Positions 1-5,343 of a stretch of 6,257 nt of DNA are shown here, one piece after another. Numbering within the stretch: position 1 is the stretch's first letter; the number at the start of each line of letters is the position of its first letter. The stretch spans positions 1 through 6,257 of the forward strand of contig CAJOFP010000040.1 in assembly GCA_905233795.1 (NCBI GenBank), read 5' to 3'. The position numbers and the translations under genes were made by a program. This DNA comes from an uncultured Oscillibacter sp. (GTDB lineage Bacteria > Bacillota > Clostridia > Oscillospirales > Oscillospiraceae). The notes below the pieces were generated by a model. That model worked only from the letters and a program-made list of their open reading frames with translations. It had not been told where the DNA came from and made no database searches.

Positions 1-723
1 GGCGCGCTGGTTGAAAACGTCGTCATGGACCCGGATACGCGTGAATTTGATTTCCATGACGATACGCTTGCCGTCAATACCCGCGTGGGCTATCCGATTG
101 ATTATATCCCCAACGCGGAACTGTCAGGACGCAGCAAAAATGTCCCTAAAACCGTTATTTTCTTAACCGCCGACGCTTACGGCGTCATGCCGCCGATCAG
201 CAAATTAAACCGTGAACAGGCCATGTATTATTTCGTGTCGGGCTTTACTTCCAAAGTCGCCGGTACGGAAATCGGCATTGAAGAGCCCGTCCCGACGTTC
301 TCGACGTGTTTCGGCGCGCCGTTCCTGCCGCTTGATCCGTCCGTTTACGCCAAAATGCTTGCCGAAAAAGTCGAACATTCCGGAGCCAATGTCTATCTGG
401 TCAATACCGGCTGGAACGGCGTCCACGACGAAAACGGCAAACAAAAGCGCATGAGCCTGAAATATACCCGCGCTATGGTCACGGCGGCGTTAAACGGCGA
501 TATTGAAAAGGGCGAATTTTTCACGGACAAGACTTTCGGCGTCCAAGTCCCGAAAGAGATCGCGGGCGTTCCGTCCGAGATTTTAGACCCCGTCAACACT
601 TGGGAAGATAAAGCCGAATATCACAAACGCTGTGAAATGCTCGCCAAGAGCTTCGCCGAAAACTTCAAGCAATACACCCATATGAGCGCGGATGTCGCCG
701 CCGCCGGCCCCAAAGCCGATTAA
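1..723 (+). CDS. pckA: ATP-dependent phosphoenolpyruvate carboxykinase, C-terminal part
   Basis: This enzyme interconverts oxaloacetate plus ATP with phosphoenolpyruvate, CO2 and ADP in the cytoplasm, linking the C4 acids to glycolysis and gluconeogenesis. The frame is open from base 1 and gives 240 residues before a TAA stop. Compared with the usual length of about 530-540 residues, roughly the first 290-300, including the kinase P-loop, lie outside the window. What is visible aligns closely with the C-terminal half of the family: NTRVGYPIDYIPNA (fragment residues 26-39, with the substrate-site Arg at 28), VIFLTADAYGVMPPISKL, the FVSGFTSKVAGTE nucleotide-binding stretch, PTFSTCFGAPFLPL and YLVNTGWNG, followed by the typical ILDP-NTW tail. 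The ATP-type family is clear, because the GTP-type enzyme has a different sequence. It is followed by a long AT-rich gap with no obvious T-tailed terminator, so it probably ends its own transcription unit. Confidence 0.97.
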   Translation, partial: GALVENVVMDPDTREFDFHDDTLAVNTRVGYPIDYIPNAELSGRSKNVPKTVIFLTADAYGVMPPISKLNREQAMYYFVSGFTSKVAGTEIGIEEPVPTFSTCFGAPFLPLDPSVYAKMLAEKVEHSGANVYLVNTGWNGVHDENGKQKRMSLKYTRAMVTAALNGDIEKGEFFTDKTFGVQVPKEIAGVPSEILDPVNTWEDKAEYHKRCEMLAKSFAENFKQYTHMSADVAAAGPKAD

Positions 724-902
724 TTTAAAAATTTATTTAATAAATTATATTAAAATTCTTTCTTGAACGGATTTGTTTTATATATTTCTATATTTTTTAT
801 ATATTTTATTTATTAAATCAATCATATCACGCGATAAAATATATATAATATAAATATATAAAAAAGCCCGCGTGAGAAAATTCGCCGGTAAAAAAACGAA
901 AA

Positions 903-939
903 TCCCGTCCCGCGGGACAGGGAAGTCAACGGGACGGGA
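903..939 (+). promoter_or_regulatory. GC-rich hairpin with an alternative fold, in the leader of the TIR-like gene
   Basis: Bases 903-912 (TCCCGTCCCG) pair perfectly with 930-939 (CGGGACGGGA), giving a 10-bp stem with a 17-base loop. The left arm also lies inside a perfect 12-base palindrome (GTCCCGCGGGAC, 907-918), so the two folds exclude each other. No T-run follows on the plus strand, so it is not an ordinary terminator for pckA. On the minus strand an A-rich stretch upstream would give a T-run, but no minus-strand gene reads into it. A leader element or attenuator for the TIR-like gene is possible but unproven. Confidence 0.4.
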
Positions 940-946
940 CCGAAAA

Positions 947-965
947 GACGCGCATCCTTCGCGTC
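947..965 (+). promoter_or_regulatory. Small hairpin before the TIR-like gene ribosome binding site
   Basis: GACGCG (947-952) pairs with CGCGTC (960-965) around a 7-base loop. The loop ends in CCTT, which could pair with the AAGG of the ribosome binding site at 977-980. That would be a possible translation control, but four base pairs is weak evidence. Confidence 0.3.
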
Positions 966-993
966 AAATCCACATCAAGGGAGCGTCATTATT

Positions 994-1539
994 ATGAACA
1001 TACCTGTGTTTTTGAGCTATTCGCGGCCTTACACGGATCATCAGCAGGAGTTCATCGACCGGGTTAGGGAGTTTCTCGCGTCGCGGGGGCTGGAATCCCG
1101 TACCCTCGGCGTCACGGATTACGACATGGACGAACCGCTGACCGCGATCCGCCGCCTCATGTTGGAATCCAATGGCCTGCTGGCAATCGCTTTCCGCCGC
1201 TATCACATCGAGGAAGGCGCGGAAAAAGTACGCGGCGAACAGGGGGAGCCGAAGGATCGTCTCCTGTCCGACCAGTATTTTTCCAGCGCGTGGTGCCAGA
1301 TCGAACCCGCGATGGCGTTCCAACTCGGACTGCCGATTTTAATTTTCCGTGAAAAAGGCGTCATCGCCGACGGCGTTCTTGAAAAAGGCGTCCTCGGAAC
1401 GTATCTGCCCGAATTTGATCTTACAAAGCCTATCGACGATTATTTAAAAGCCCCCGAATGGAATCAAATTATCGCCGAATGGGAAGGTTATGTCCGGGTC
1501 GTGCGCAAAGTCAAGGGCAAACCGCCCAGATTATATTAA
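994..1539 (+). CDS. TIR-like domain protein, possible NAD-consuming effector or sensor
   Basis: A soluble protein of 181 residues that consists of little more than one TIR-type fold. The visible marks are a first strand with FLSYS at residues 6-10, the helix and second strand up to RTLG (36-39), a third hydrophobic strand GLLAIAF (61-67), and a Ser-x-x-Trp-Cys-x-x-Glu block ending at S98, W100, C101 and E104, followed by the strand LPILIF. Glu in this block is the catalytic residue of NAD-hydrolysing TIR domains. There is no signal peptide or membrane segment, and no fused sensor domain. The ATG at 994 follows AAGGGAG (977-983) by 10 bases. The C-terminal stretch (about 140-181, rich in Trp and charged residues) is outside the core fold. 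The family is uncharacterised as far as I know. Catalysis and a role in phage defence are inference from the fold; a nucleotide-binding role without catalysis is equally possible. Confidence 0.75.
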   Translation: MNIPVFLSYSRPYTDHQQEFIDRVREFLASRGLESRTLGVTDYDMDEPLTAIRRLMLESNGLLAIAFRRYHIEEGAEKVRGEQGEPKDRLLSDQYFSSAWCQIEPAMAFQLGLPILIFREKGVIADGVLEKGVLGTYLPEFDLTKPIDDYLKAPEWNQIIAEWEGYVRVVRKVKGKPPRLY

Positions 1540-1809
1540 TTTTATTATTTTTGTTTTTCGCAAATTTCACAAATTATTCACCAATTCTCCCGAAATCATG
1601 ATAAAATAAAAGCAAGATAAAATATTATATATAATTATATATAAATAATTTGATATATCATAAATATATAATATATTACCCGCGTGTAAATATTATTTTT
1701 ATTTTTTATTTTTTATTTTATCATGATTTTATGGGGTTGTTTTCACTCCGGACTGGAAAATTTTAGAAATTTAAAATTTTTAGCGCCGAAACGGAAAAGG
1801 GGAGTTTTT
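1540..1809. other. AT-rich intergenic region before the CBS gene
   Basis: Nearly all A/T apart from CCCGCGTG at 1679-1686 and a GC-richer patch from about 1730. It contains a long inverted repeat (separate entry) and the CBS gene ribosome binding site at 1797-1804. No GC-rich terminator follows the TIR-like gene, so read-through into the CBS gene cannot be excluded. No convincing promoter pair is visible; TTGATA (1650-1655) and TATAAT (1667-1672) are only 11 bases apart. Confidence 0.5.
1593..1729. repeat. 19-bp perfect inverted repeat with 99-base spacer
   Basis: The arm at 1593-1611 (AAATCATGATAAAATAAAA) is the exact reverse complement of 1711-1729. Each arm contains the palindrome ATCATGAT. 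The arms enclose almost pure A/T with one CCCGCGTG. It could be a paired protein-binding site, the ends of a small non-coding mobile element, or a chance product of low-complexity sequence. I see no flanking target-site duplication and no other copy in the window. Confidence 0.5.
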
Positions 1810-2262
1810 GTGAATATCGCGTATTTTCTGCGTCCCAAAAAAGAAACGTCGTTTTTATATGAAGATCACAGTTTCCGGCGCGGCTTGGAGAAAATGCGGC
1901 GGCTGGGATATTCCGCGATGCCGGTAATCCGTCGGGACGGCGGTTATGTCGGGGTCGTCACGGAGGGGGATTTCCTGTGGCGCGTATTCGACAGTCAATC
2001 GCTCCGCGTCCCGCCGGACAGAAATTACGAGTCTCTGAAAATCCGGGATATTTTATCCAACGACAGAATTAAACCGGTTCGCATTAACGTCAGTATGGAA
2101 GAATTGCTTTTGTTCGCGCAAAATCAGAATTTTATCCCCGTTCTGGACGATACGGACTGTTTTATCGGCATTGTCACGCGGAAAGAAATCATCCGGTATT
2201 TCGCCGCCGAATTATTAAACAACGAAAACGAAAATCACGGCGCCGCGCTCCGTCGGGCTTGA
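1810..2262 (+). CDS. Two-CBS-domain protein, putative adenine-nucleotide sensor
   Basis: A soluble protein of 150 residues made of a tandem pair of CBS domains (a Bateman module) with no attached enzyme or channel. The first CBS spans about residues 5-60, with GYSAMPVI and YVGVVTEGDFLW. The second spans about 78-135, with NFIPVLDD and FIGIVTRKEIIRYF. Such pairs bind adenosine compounds (AMP, ATP, or c-di-AMP in Firmicute proteins such as DarB/CbpB, which are of similar length) and signal to partner proteins. The ligand cannot be read from the sequence. The start is set at GTG 1810 because AAGGGGAG (1797-1804) stands five bases ahead of it and the protein then begins directly with the domain. 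The in-frame ATG at 1723 would add 29 residues without domain character and has no ribosome binding site. It lies downstream of the TIR-like gene on the same strand and ends at a bidirectional terminator. Partner proteins are unknown. Confidence 0.9.
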   Translation: MNIAYFLRPKKETSFLYEDHSFRRGLEKMRRLGYSAMPVIRRDGGYVGVVTEGDFLWRVFDSQSLRVPPDRNYESLKIRDILSNDRIKPVRINVSMEELLLFAQNQNFIPVLDDTDCFIGIVTRKEIIRYFAAELLNNENENHGAALRRA

Positions 2263-2284
2263 TATTTTTATTTATTTTTATAAA

Positions 2285-2313
2285 AATCCCCCGCCTGATA
2301 CGGACGGGGGATT
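2285..2313. terminator. Bidirectional terminator between convergent genes
   Basis: AATCCCCCG (2285-2293) pairs with CGGGGGATT (2305-2313) around an 11-base loop. A T-run follows on the plus strand (2315-2319), and the A-run at 2282-2286 gives one on the minus strand. It can therefore stop both the CBS gene and the convergent gene ending at 2343. Confidence 0.85.
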
Positions 2314-2342
2314 ATTTTTATATATTTTTTATATTTATTTTT

Positions 2343-2834
2343 TCACGCGGGCATTTCCAAATCCGTGCGGACTAAATCCGTAATGTCTTCGACTTCGGCG
2401 AGATCGGCCAATAAAGCCGCGTATTTGCGCAGATCGTCCTGTAACGCGTCCAATTCGGCGCGGAATTTCAGACACGTCTCCGGATCGTTGAATCCGCCGG
2501 CGAGACTTAATTTATGCCATTTCGCCGTGAAAGGCCGCACGACCTGATTTAATACCACAACGGCGATTTTCGTAAACGCCACGGATTGACGGCCTTTGCC
2601 TTTTAATATCGTCCGCGTACTGCCGAATAAGCTGTAAATGCTGTCCAGCGCGGATTTTTCGTCGCCGTCCTCCGGGTCAAGACGCTGCGTGACGACTCTG
2701 GTAATCAGCTCGACATACATTTCCCAAGCGGCGTCTTTATCTTCCGTGGTCGGCTCAAATTCCGCCGTGAGGAAATTTAAATTCAATTTTAATTTTTTCA
2801 GTCCCCACTTTTCAAACAAATCAAAATATTTCAT
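2343..2834 (-). CDS. Conserved-looking helical protein of unknown function
   Basis: I cannot assign this 163-residue protein to a named family. It has no signal peptide, no membrane span and no cysteine pairs. It appears largely alpha-helical, with an aromatic N-terminus (MKYFDLFEKWGL), an acidic stretch around residues 29-60 (including TTEDKDAAWEMY and DPEDGDEK), a central block SIYSLFGSTRTILKGKGRQS (65-84), a short hydrophobic helix AVVVLNQVVRPF (91-102) followed by TAKWHKLSL, and a charged helix (about 118-150) that may be a coiled coil. The start is ATG 2834, preceded by AAGGAG seven to eight bases away. An upstream in-frame ATG at 2876 would add 14 residues, but its context is poor. It is convergent with the CBS gene, and a promoter lies at 2932-2960. 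The compact layout suggests an adaptor or regulator. A partnership with the nearby TIR-like protein is possible but rests on proximity. Confidence 0.7.
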   Translation of the reverse strand: MKYFDLFEKWGLKKLKLNLNFLTAEFEPTTEDKDAAWEMYVELITRVVTQRLDPEDGDEKSALDSIYSLFGSTRTILKGKGRQSVAFTKIAVVVLNQVVRPFTAKWHKLSLAGGFNDPETCLKFRAELDALQDDLRKYAALLADLAEVEDITDLVRTDLEMPA

Positions 2835-2931
2835 GTCGAGTCTCCTTTCCAAAATCGTCTTGCGCGTTCCGTCCATTTTATTTTATTAATTATTATTTAT
2901 TTACGCGCCTGTCCGCTTCGTTCTGATAAAT

Positions 2932-2960
2932 ATTATATAGCCCCGCCCCGCCGATTGCAA
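2932..2960 (-). promoter_or_regulatory. Probable sigma-70-type promoter for the helical protein gene
   Basis: Read on the minus strand, TTGCAA (2955-2960) and TATAAT (2932-2937) are 17 bases apart: a perfect -10 with four of six -35 matches. Transcription would start near 2925, about 90 bases ahead of the ATG at 2834. The spacer is unusually GC-rich (a GGCGGGGCGGGGC run), in strong contrast to the AT-rich surroundings. Confidence 0.55.
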
Positions 2961-2969
2961 CCGATTTAT

Positions 2970-3026
2970 ATTACAATCCCTTTACAGTTTTGTCATATAT
3001 TACAGTTTCTTTACAATTTCTTAACA
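2970..3026 (+). promoter_or_regulatory. Five TTWACA-like direct repeats, candidate PhoP-type operator
   Basis: ATTACA (2970), TTTACA (2981), ATTACA (2999), TTTACA (3010) and TTAACA (3021) lie in one orientation with steps of 11, 18, 11 and 11 bases, so each spaced set faces one side of the helix. Phased TTWACA repeats are the known signature of PhoP (OmpR-class) boxes in Bacillus. The array sits 10 bases upstream of the -35 of the minus-strand gene and about 70 bases upstream of the plus-strand promoter, so either gene could be the target. Low-complexity sequence may partly explain it. Confidence 0.45.
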
Positions 3027-3094
3027 ATTTCTGTCCGTTCCGTCTAAATATTTTGATCCGTTTCCGTCAATTTCTATCCATGCGCGTAAATCGC

Positions 3095-3123
3095 GTGACT
3101 TTTTGACTTTAAGACGTTATAAT
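3095..3123 (+). promoter_or_regulatory. Probable promoter for the pseudo-rhomboid and Uma2 genes
   Basis: GTGACT (3095-3100) and TATAAT (3118-3123) are 17 bases apart: a perfect -10 and a four-of-six -35. The expected start near 3130 gives a leader of about 80 bases of almost pure A/T. An alternative uses the last repeat TTAACA (3021-3026) as -35 with TCTAAA (3043-3048) as -10. Confidence 0.45.
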
Positions 3124-3208
3124 AAACAAAATAATATAATAAAAATATTTAAAATTTTTAAAATTTTAATATAATAAATAAATTTAAATATTATTGGAGG
3201 GAATGATC

Positions 3209-4090
3209 TTGAAAAAACTCAATGACGCCATAGAGCGTTTCGCGCTGGAACATCCGAATTTCGGCGTCCCCGGCCTTATGCGCTATATCGTCATCGGCGA
3301 AGCGATTGTTTATTTATTATCTATATTTTCCAATCCCGCCGCCGTCAGTTTTCTGGCGTTTGATCTCAATCGCGTACTGCACGGCGAAATCTGGCGGCTC
3401 GTGACGTTTATTTTCATGCCCGGCTATTATTATATCTCCGACGCGATTTGGCTCTTTTTCTTTTTATATTTATATTACATGATCGGCATGACGCTGGAAC
3501 GCGAATGGGGCGCCGCGAAATTTAATTTATATTATTTCTCCGGCGTGATTTTAACCCTCTTGACCGCCATTCTCATGAATCTCATCACGGGCTATAATAT
3601 CCCCGTATCCGGCACAAGTTACGTCAATTTATCCATGTTTTTCGCGTTCGCCATGCTCTATCCCGACACACAGTTTTTAATCTTTTTCATTATCCCCGTA
3701 AAAGTAAAATGGATCGCGTGGCTCGACGCCGCTTTCTTCGCGTGGGGCGTGATCAGCAATCTGATCGCGCTGAATATTCTGGGCGCGTTATTGCCTGTCG
3801 TCGCCATTTTAAACTTTTTCGCGTTCTTCTGGACGAATATTACAGACGCGATTCAATACCGCCGCGGAATCAATCATCATCAAATGTCACACAAGACCAT
3901 ACAATTTAAAAATATCGCCCGCGAACAGCGCCGCCGCGAAAAACAACAGGGCTACCGGCATAAATGCGAAGTCTGCGGACGTACCGACAGCGAATTTCCT
4001 GATTTAGAATTTCGTTATTGCTCCCGCTGCGCCGGGTATCACTGTTTCTGTCAGGATCATATCTTCAATCATGAGCATTTTACAAGTTAA
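3209..4090 (+). CDS. Rhomboid-fold membrane protein lacking the catalytic His, with C-terminal Cys/His cluster
   Basis: A 293-residue integral membrane protein with roughly six hydrophobic segments between residues 25 and 210. The rhomboid signs are GEIWRLVTF (59-67, the W-R motif of the first loop), EREWG (97-101) and GTSYVNLS (135-142), which falls where active rhomboids have GASG before the next helix. Ser137 matches the nucleophile, but the following Gly is Tyr and no histidine exists between residues 59 and 222, so the catalytic dyad is absent. A non-proteolytic pseudo-rhomboid role is likely. A basic linker (217-250) leads to CEVC (253-256), CSRC (271-274), HCFC (278-281), H284 and H288/H290, probably a cytosolic zinc-binding domain. 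The start is TTG 3209, seven bases after GGAGGG (3196-3201). The ATG at 3203 is only one base from it, and TTG 3194 precedes it. It is probably co-transcribed with the next gene, 45 bases on. Partner and function are unknown. Confidence 0.8.
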   Translation: MKKLNDAIERFALEHPNFGVPGLMRYIVIGEAIVYLLSIFSNPAAVSFLAFDLNRVLHGEIWRLVTFIFMPGYYYISDAIWLFFFLYLYYMIGMTLEREWGAAKFNLYYFSGVILTLLTAILMNLITGYNIPVSGTSYVNLSMFFAFAMLYPDTQFLIFFIIPVKVKWIAWLDAAFFAWGVISNLIALNILGALLPVVAILNFFAFFWTNITDAIQYRRGINHHQMSHKTIQFKNIAREQRRREKQQGYRHKCEVCGRTDSEFPDLEFRYCSRCAGYHCFCQDHIFNHEHFTS

Positions 4091-4135
4091 TTAATTAATT
4101 TATTTATATATTTATATATTCAAGAGGGATTTTTT

Positions 4136-4759
4136 ATGGATATAAAAGATATAAATATCAATGGCAATCTCGCGTATAAACCGGAAAATCAATGGAATGA
4201 CAATGAAGCCCGCGCCGAAATCATCGACGGGAAAATTACGCTCATGTCTCCGCGTCCCCGCGTGAATCATATCGAAATCGCGCAAAATATTAATTTTATA
4301 TTTCGCGCATATCTGAAAGACAAAGCGTATCGCGCATATGGACACGGATTGTATTTATATCTTACGGAAAAAGATCGCTTTATTCCCGACGGCATGATTA
4401 TTTGCGACCGGGACAAAATCAAGCGGGACGGCGTACACGGCGCGCCGGATTTAGTGATTGAGATTTTATCGCCCGGAACCGCGAAACGCGACCGGAACGA
4501 AAAATATAAAGCCTATGAACGCGCCGGGGTTCGGGAATACTGGATTGTCAATCCGGGCGACAAATCCATAGAACAATATATTTTGGATAAAAATAATTAT
4601 AATTTATATTTCGTGTCGGCGTACTATCCCGACTGGGAATTAAACGAAATGGATCCGGAAGAACGCGCCGATTCTGAATCAATTATGTCATTTCCGTGCG
4701 GGATTTTCCCGGATTTTATCATCAACACGCGAGAAATTTTCGCGGATTTATTATTTTAA
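4136..4759 (+). CDS. Uma2-family (DUF820) PD-(D/E)XK nuclease-like protein
   Basis: A soluble 207-residue protein of the Uma2 family, a restriction-endonuclease-like fold common in cyanobacteria and also found in Firmicutes, with no established biological role. The family pattern is complete: AEIIDGKITLMSPRP near the N-terminus (27-41), FIPDGMIIC with the PD pair at 84-85, GAPDLVIEILSPGT (102-115) with D105 and E109 as probable metal ligands, then RDRNEKYKAYERAGVREYWIVNP (118-140), the usual helix-strand ending. The ATG follows AAGAGGGA (4122-4129) by six bases. The C-terminal part (about 150-207) is acidic and variable, as is usual. It follows the pseudo-rhomboid gene after 45 bases on the same strand and probably shares its transcript. 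No T-tailed terminator follows on this strand. No methylase or other restriction partner is present, so a classical restriction role is not supported. Confidence 0.93.
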   Translation: MDIKDININGNLAYKPENQWNDNEARAEIIDGKITLMSPRPRVNHIEIAQNINFIFRAYLKDKAYRAYGHGLYLYLTEKDRFIPDGMIICDRDKIKRDGVHGAPDLVIEILSPGTAKRDRNEKYKAYERAGVREYWIVNPGDKSIEQYILDKNNYNLYFVSAYYPDWELNEMDPEERADSESIMSFPCGIFPDFIINTREIFADLLF

Positions 4760-4778
4760 TTATTTTTAATTATTTTAA

Positions 4779-4790
4779 TTCACGCGTGAA
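4779..4790. repeat. 12-base palindrome TTCACGCGTGAA
   Basis: A perfect palindrome just outside the nusB terminator. Its TCACGCG core recurs in four other intergenic places or gene edges in this window, which could mark a protein site or simply local sequence taste. Confidence 0.4.
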
Positions 4791-4792
4791 AA

Positions 4793-4820
4793 ATCCCCCC
4801 GACGCGAAAGCCGGGGGGAT
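4793..4820 (-). terminator. Intrinsic terminator of the asp23-nusB operon
   Basis: ATCCCCCCG (4793-4801) pairs with CGGGGGGAT (4812-4820). Inside, GC/GC closes a GAAA tetraloop next to a two-base bulge. Read on the minus strand the stem is followed by a T-run (from 4794 leftward), placing it 44 bases after the nusB stop. The plus strand shows A-rich sequence after the stem, so it probably serves the minus strand only. Confidence 0.8.
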
Positions 4821-4863
4821 AAAAATATTAAAAATAATATTAAATTAAAATAAATATAAAAAA

Positions 4864-5313
4864 TTACGCGCCGCGTTCCTGTCGGATAAAACTCCCCAGA
4901 ACGCCGTTGATAAATTTCACCGTTTCCGGCGTCTCGTATTTTTTGGCGATTTCCACCGCCGAATTAATCGCCGCCGCGTCCGGTATCTCCGGCATATATA
5001 AAATCTCATACATGGCCGCCCGCATAATCGCGCTGGCCATCAGCGAAATCCGGGCGAATTTCCATCCATGCGCGTATTTTTCTATATAATCATCCAATTC
5101 CCCGCTGTGCGACGCGATTCCCAGAACCAGCCGCCGGATATAGCTTTCCTGTTCTTTGTCCGGCGGCTCGTGATATAACTCATCCTCTTCCGACAGAGAC
5201 GCGAACGCCTCCGGGGTCAGTCTGTTATTTAATAAATCTTCCGCCGTCAAATCCGTGAATTTCAATTCATACGCCAAACATACGGCGATTTCCCGCGCTG
5301 TCCGCCTGTACAT
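4864..5313 (-). CDS. nusB: Transcription antitermination factor NusB
   Basis: NusB binds boxA RNA together with NusE (ribosomal protein S10) and keeps RNA polymerase processive over rRNA operons. The 149 residues match the usual length and the all-helical fold. The signs are the N-terminal RRTAREIAVCLAYELKF (3-19), where the family has R-x-A-R and LY; WKFARISLMASAIMRAAMYEILYMPEIP (84-111); then AINSAVEIAKKYETPETVKFINGVLGSF (115-142), the family's C-terminal signature. An acidic insertion of about 20 residues (about 40-57) separates helices. The ATG is preceded by GGGGGA four bases upstream, a close but strong site. The gene lies 30 bases after asp23 on the same strand, the order usual in Firmicutes (yqhY-nusB), and both end at the terminator around 4806. 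Confidence 0.95.
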   Translation of the reverse strand: MYRRTAREIAVCLAYELKFTDLTAEDLLNNRLTPEAFASLSEEDELYHEPPDKEQESYIRRLVLGIASHSGELDDYIEKYAHGWKFARISLMASAIMRAAMYEILYMPEIPDAAAINSAVEIAKKYETPETVKFINGVLGSFIRQERGA

Positions 5314-5343
5314 ACGATCCCCCGCGTTATATTTTTTTTATTT

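Larger units (their letters stand above)
724..993. other. Intergenic region between pckA and the TIR-like gene
   Basis: The first 140 bases or so are almost pure A/T, with several TATA-like strings but no -35/-10 pair that I would call. From about 865 the composition becomes GC-rich and holds two hairpins just ahead of the next ribosome binding site. I see no coding sequence and no T-tailed terminator for pckA. Confidence 0.6.
2835..3208. other. Divergent control region between the helical protein and pseudo-rhomboid genes
   Basis: This 374-base gap has no coding sequence. From left to right it holds the ribosome binding site of the minus-strand gene (2841-2848), a minus-strand promoter, a cluster of TTWACA-like repeats, a plus-strand promoter, and a nearly pure A/T leader that ends in the GGAGGG ribosome binding site of the pseudo-rhomboid gene (3196-3201). 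Confidence 0.7.

Noticed and set aside
903..939. Intrinsic terminator for pckA
   Set aside because: The stem is good but no T-run follows on the plus strand, and it lies 180 bases from the stop codon.
865..993. Known riboswitch class ahead of the TIR-like gene
   Set aside because: Two simple hairpins are present, but I recognise no conserved riboswitch core.
964..1323. Long open frame on the minus strand opposite the TIR-like gene
   Set aside because: It has no ribosome binding site and no family character, and it mirrors the codon bias of the real gene on the other strand.
1723..1809. N-terminal extension of the CBS protein from ATG 1723
   Set aside because: No ribosome binding site precedes it and the added residues have no domain character, whereas GTG 1810 has a strong site at ideal distance.
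2835..2876. N-terminal extension of the helical protein from the ATG at 2876
   Set aside because: ATG 2834 has AAGGAG at ideal spacing, and the extension would translate that ribosome binding site.
2971..3031. CRISPR-like array from the repeated TTACA strings
   Set aside because: Repeats are only 5-6 bases with 5-12 base gaps, far from CRISPR repeat and spacer lengths.
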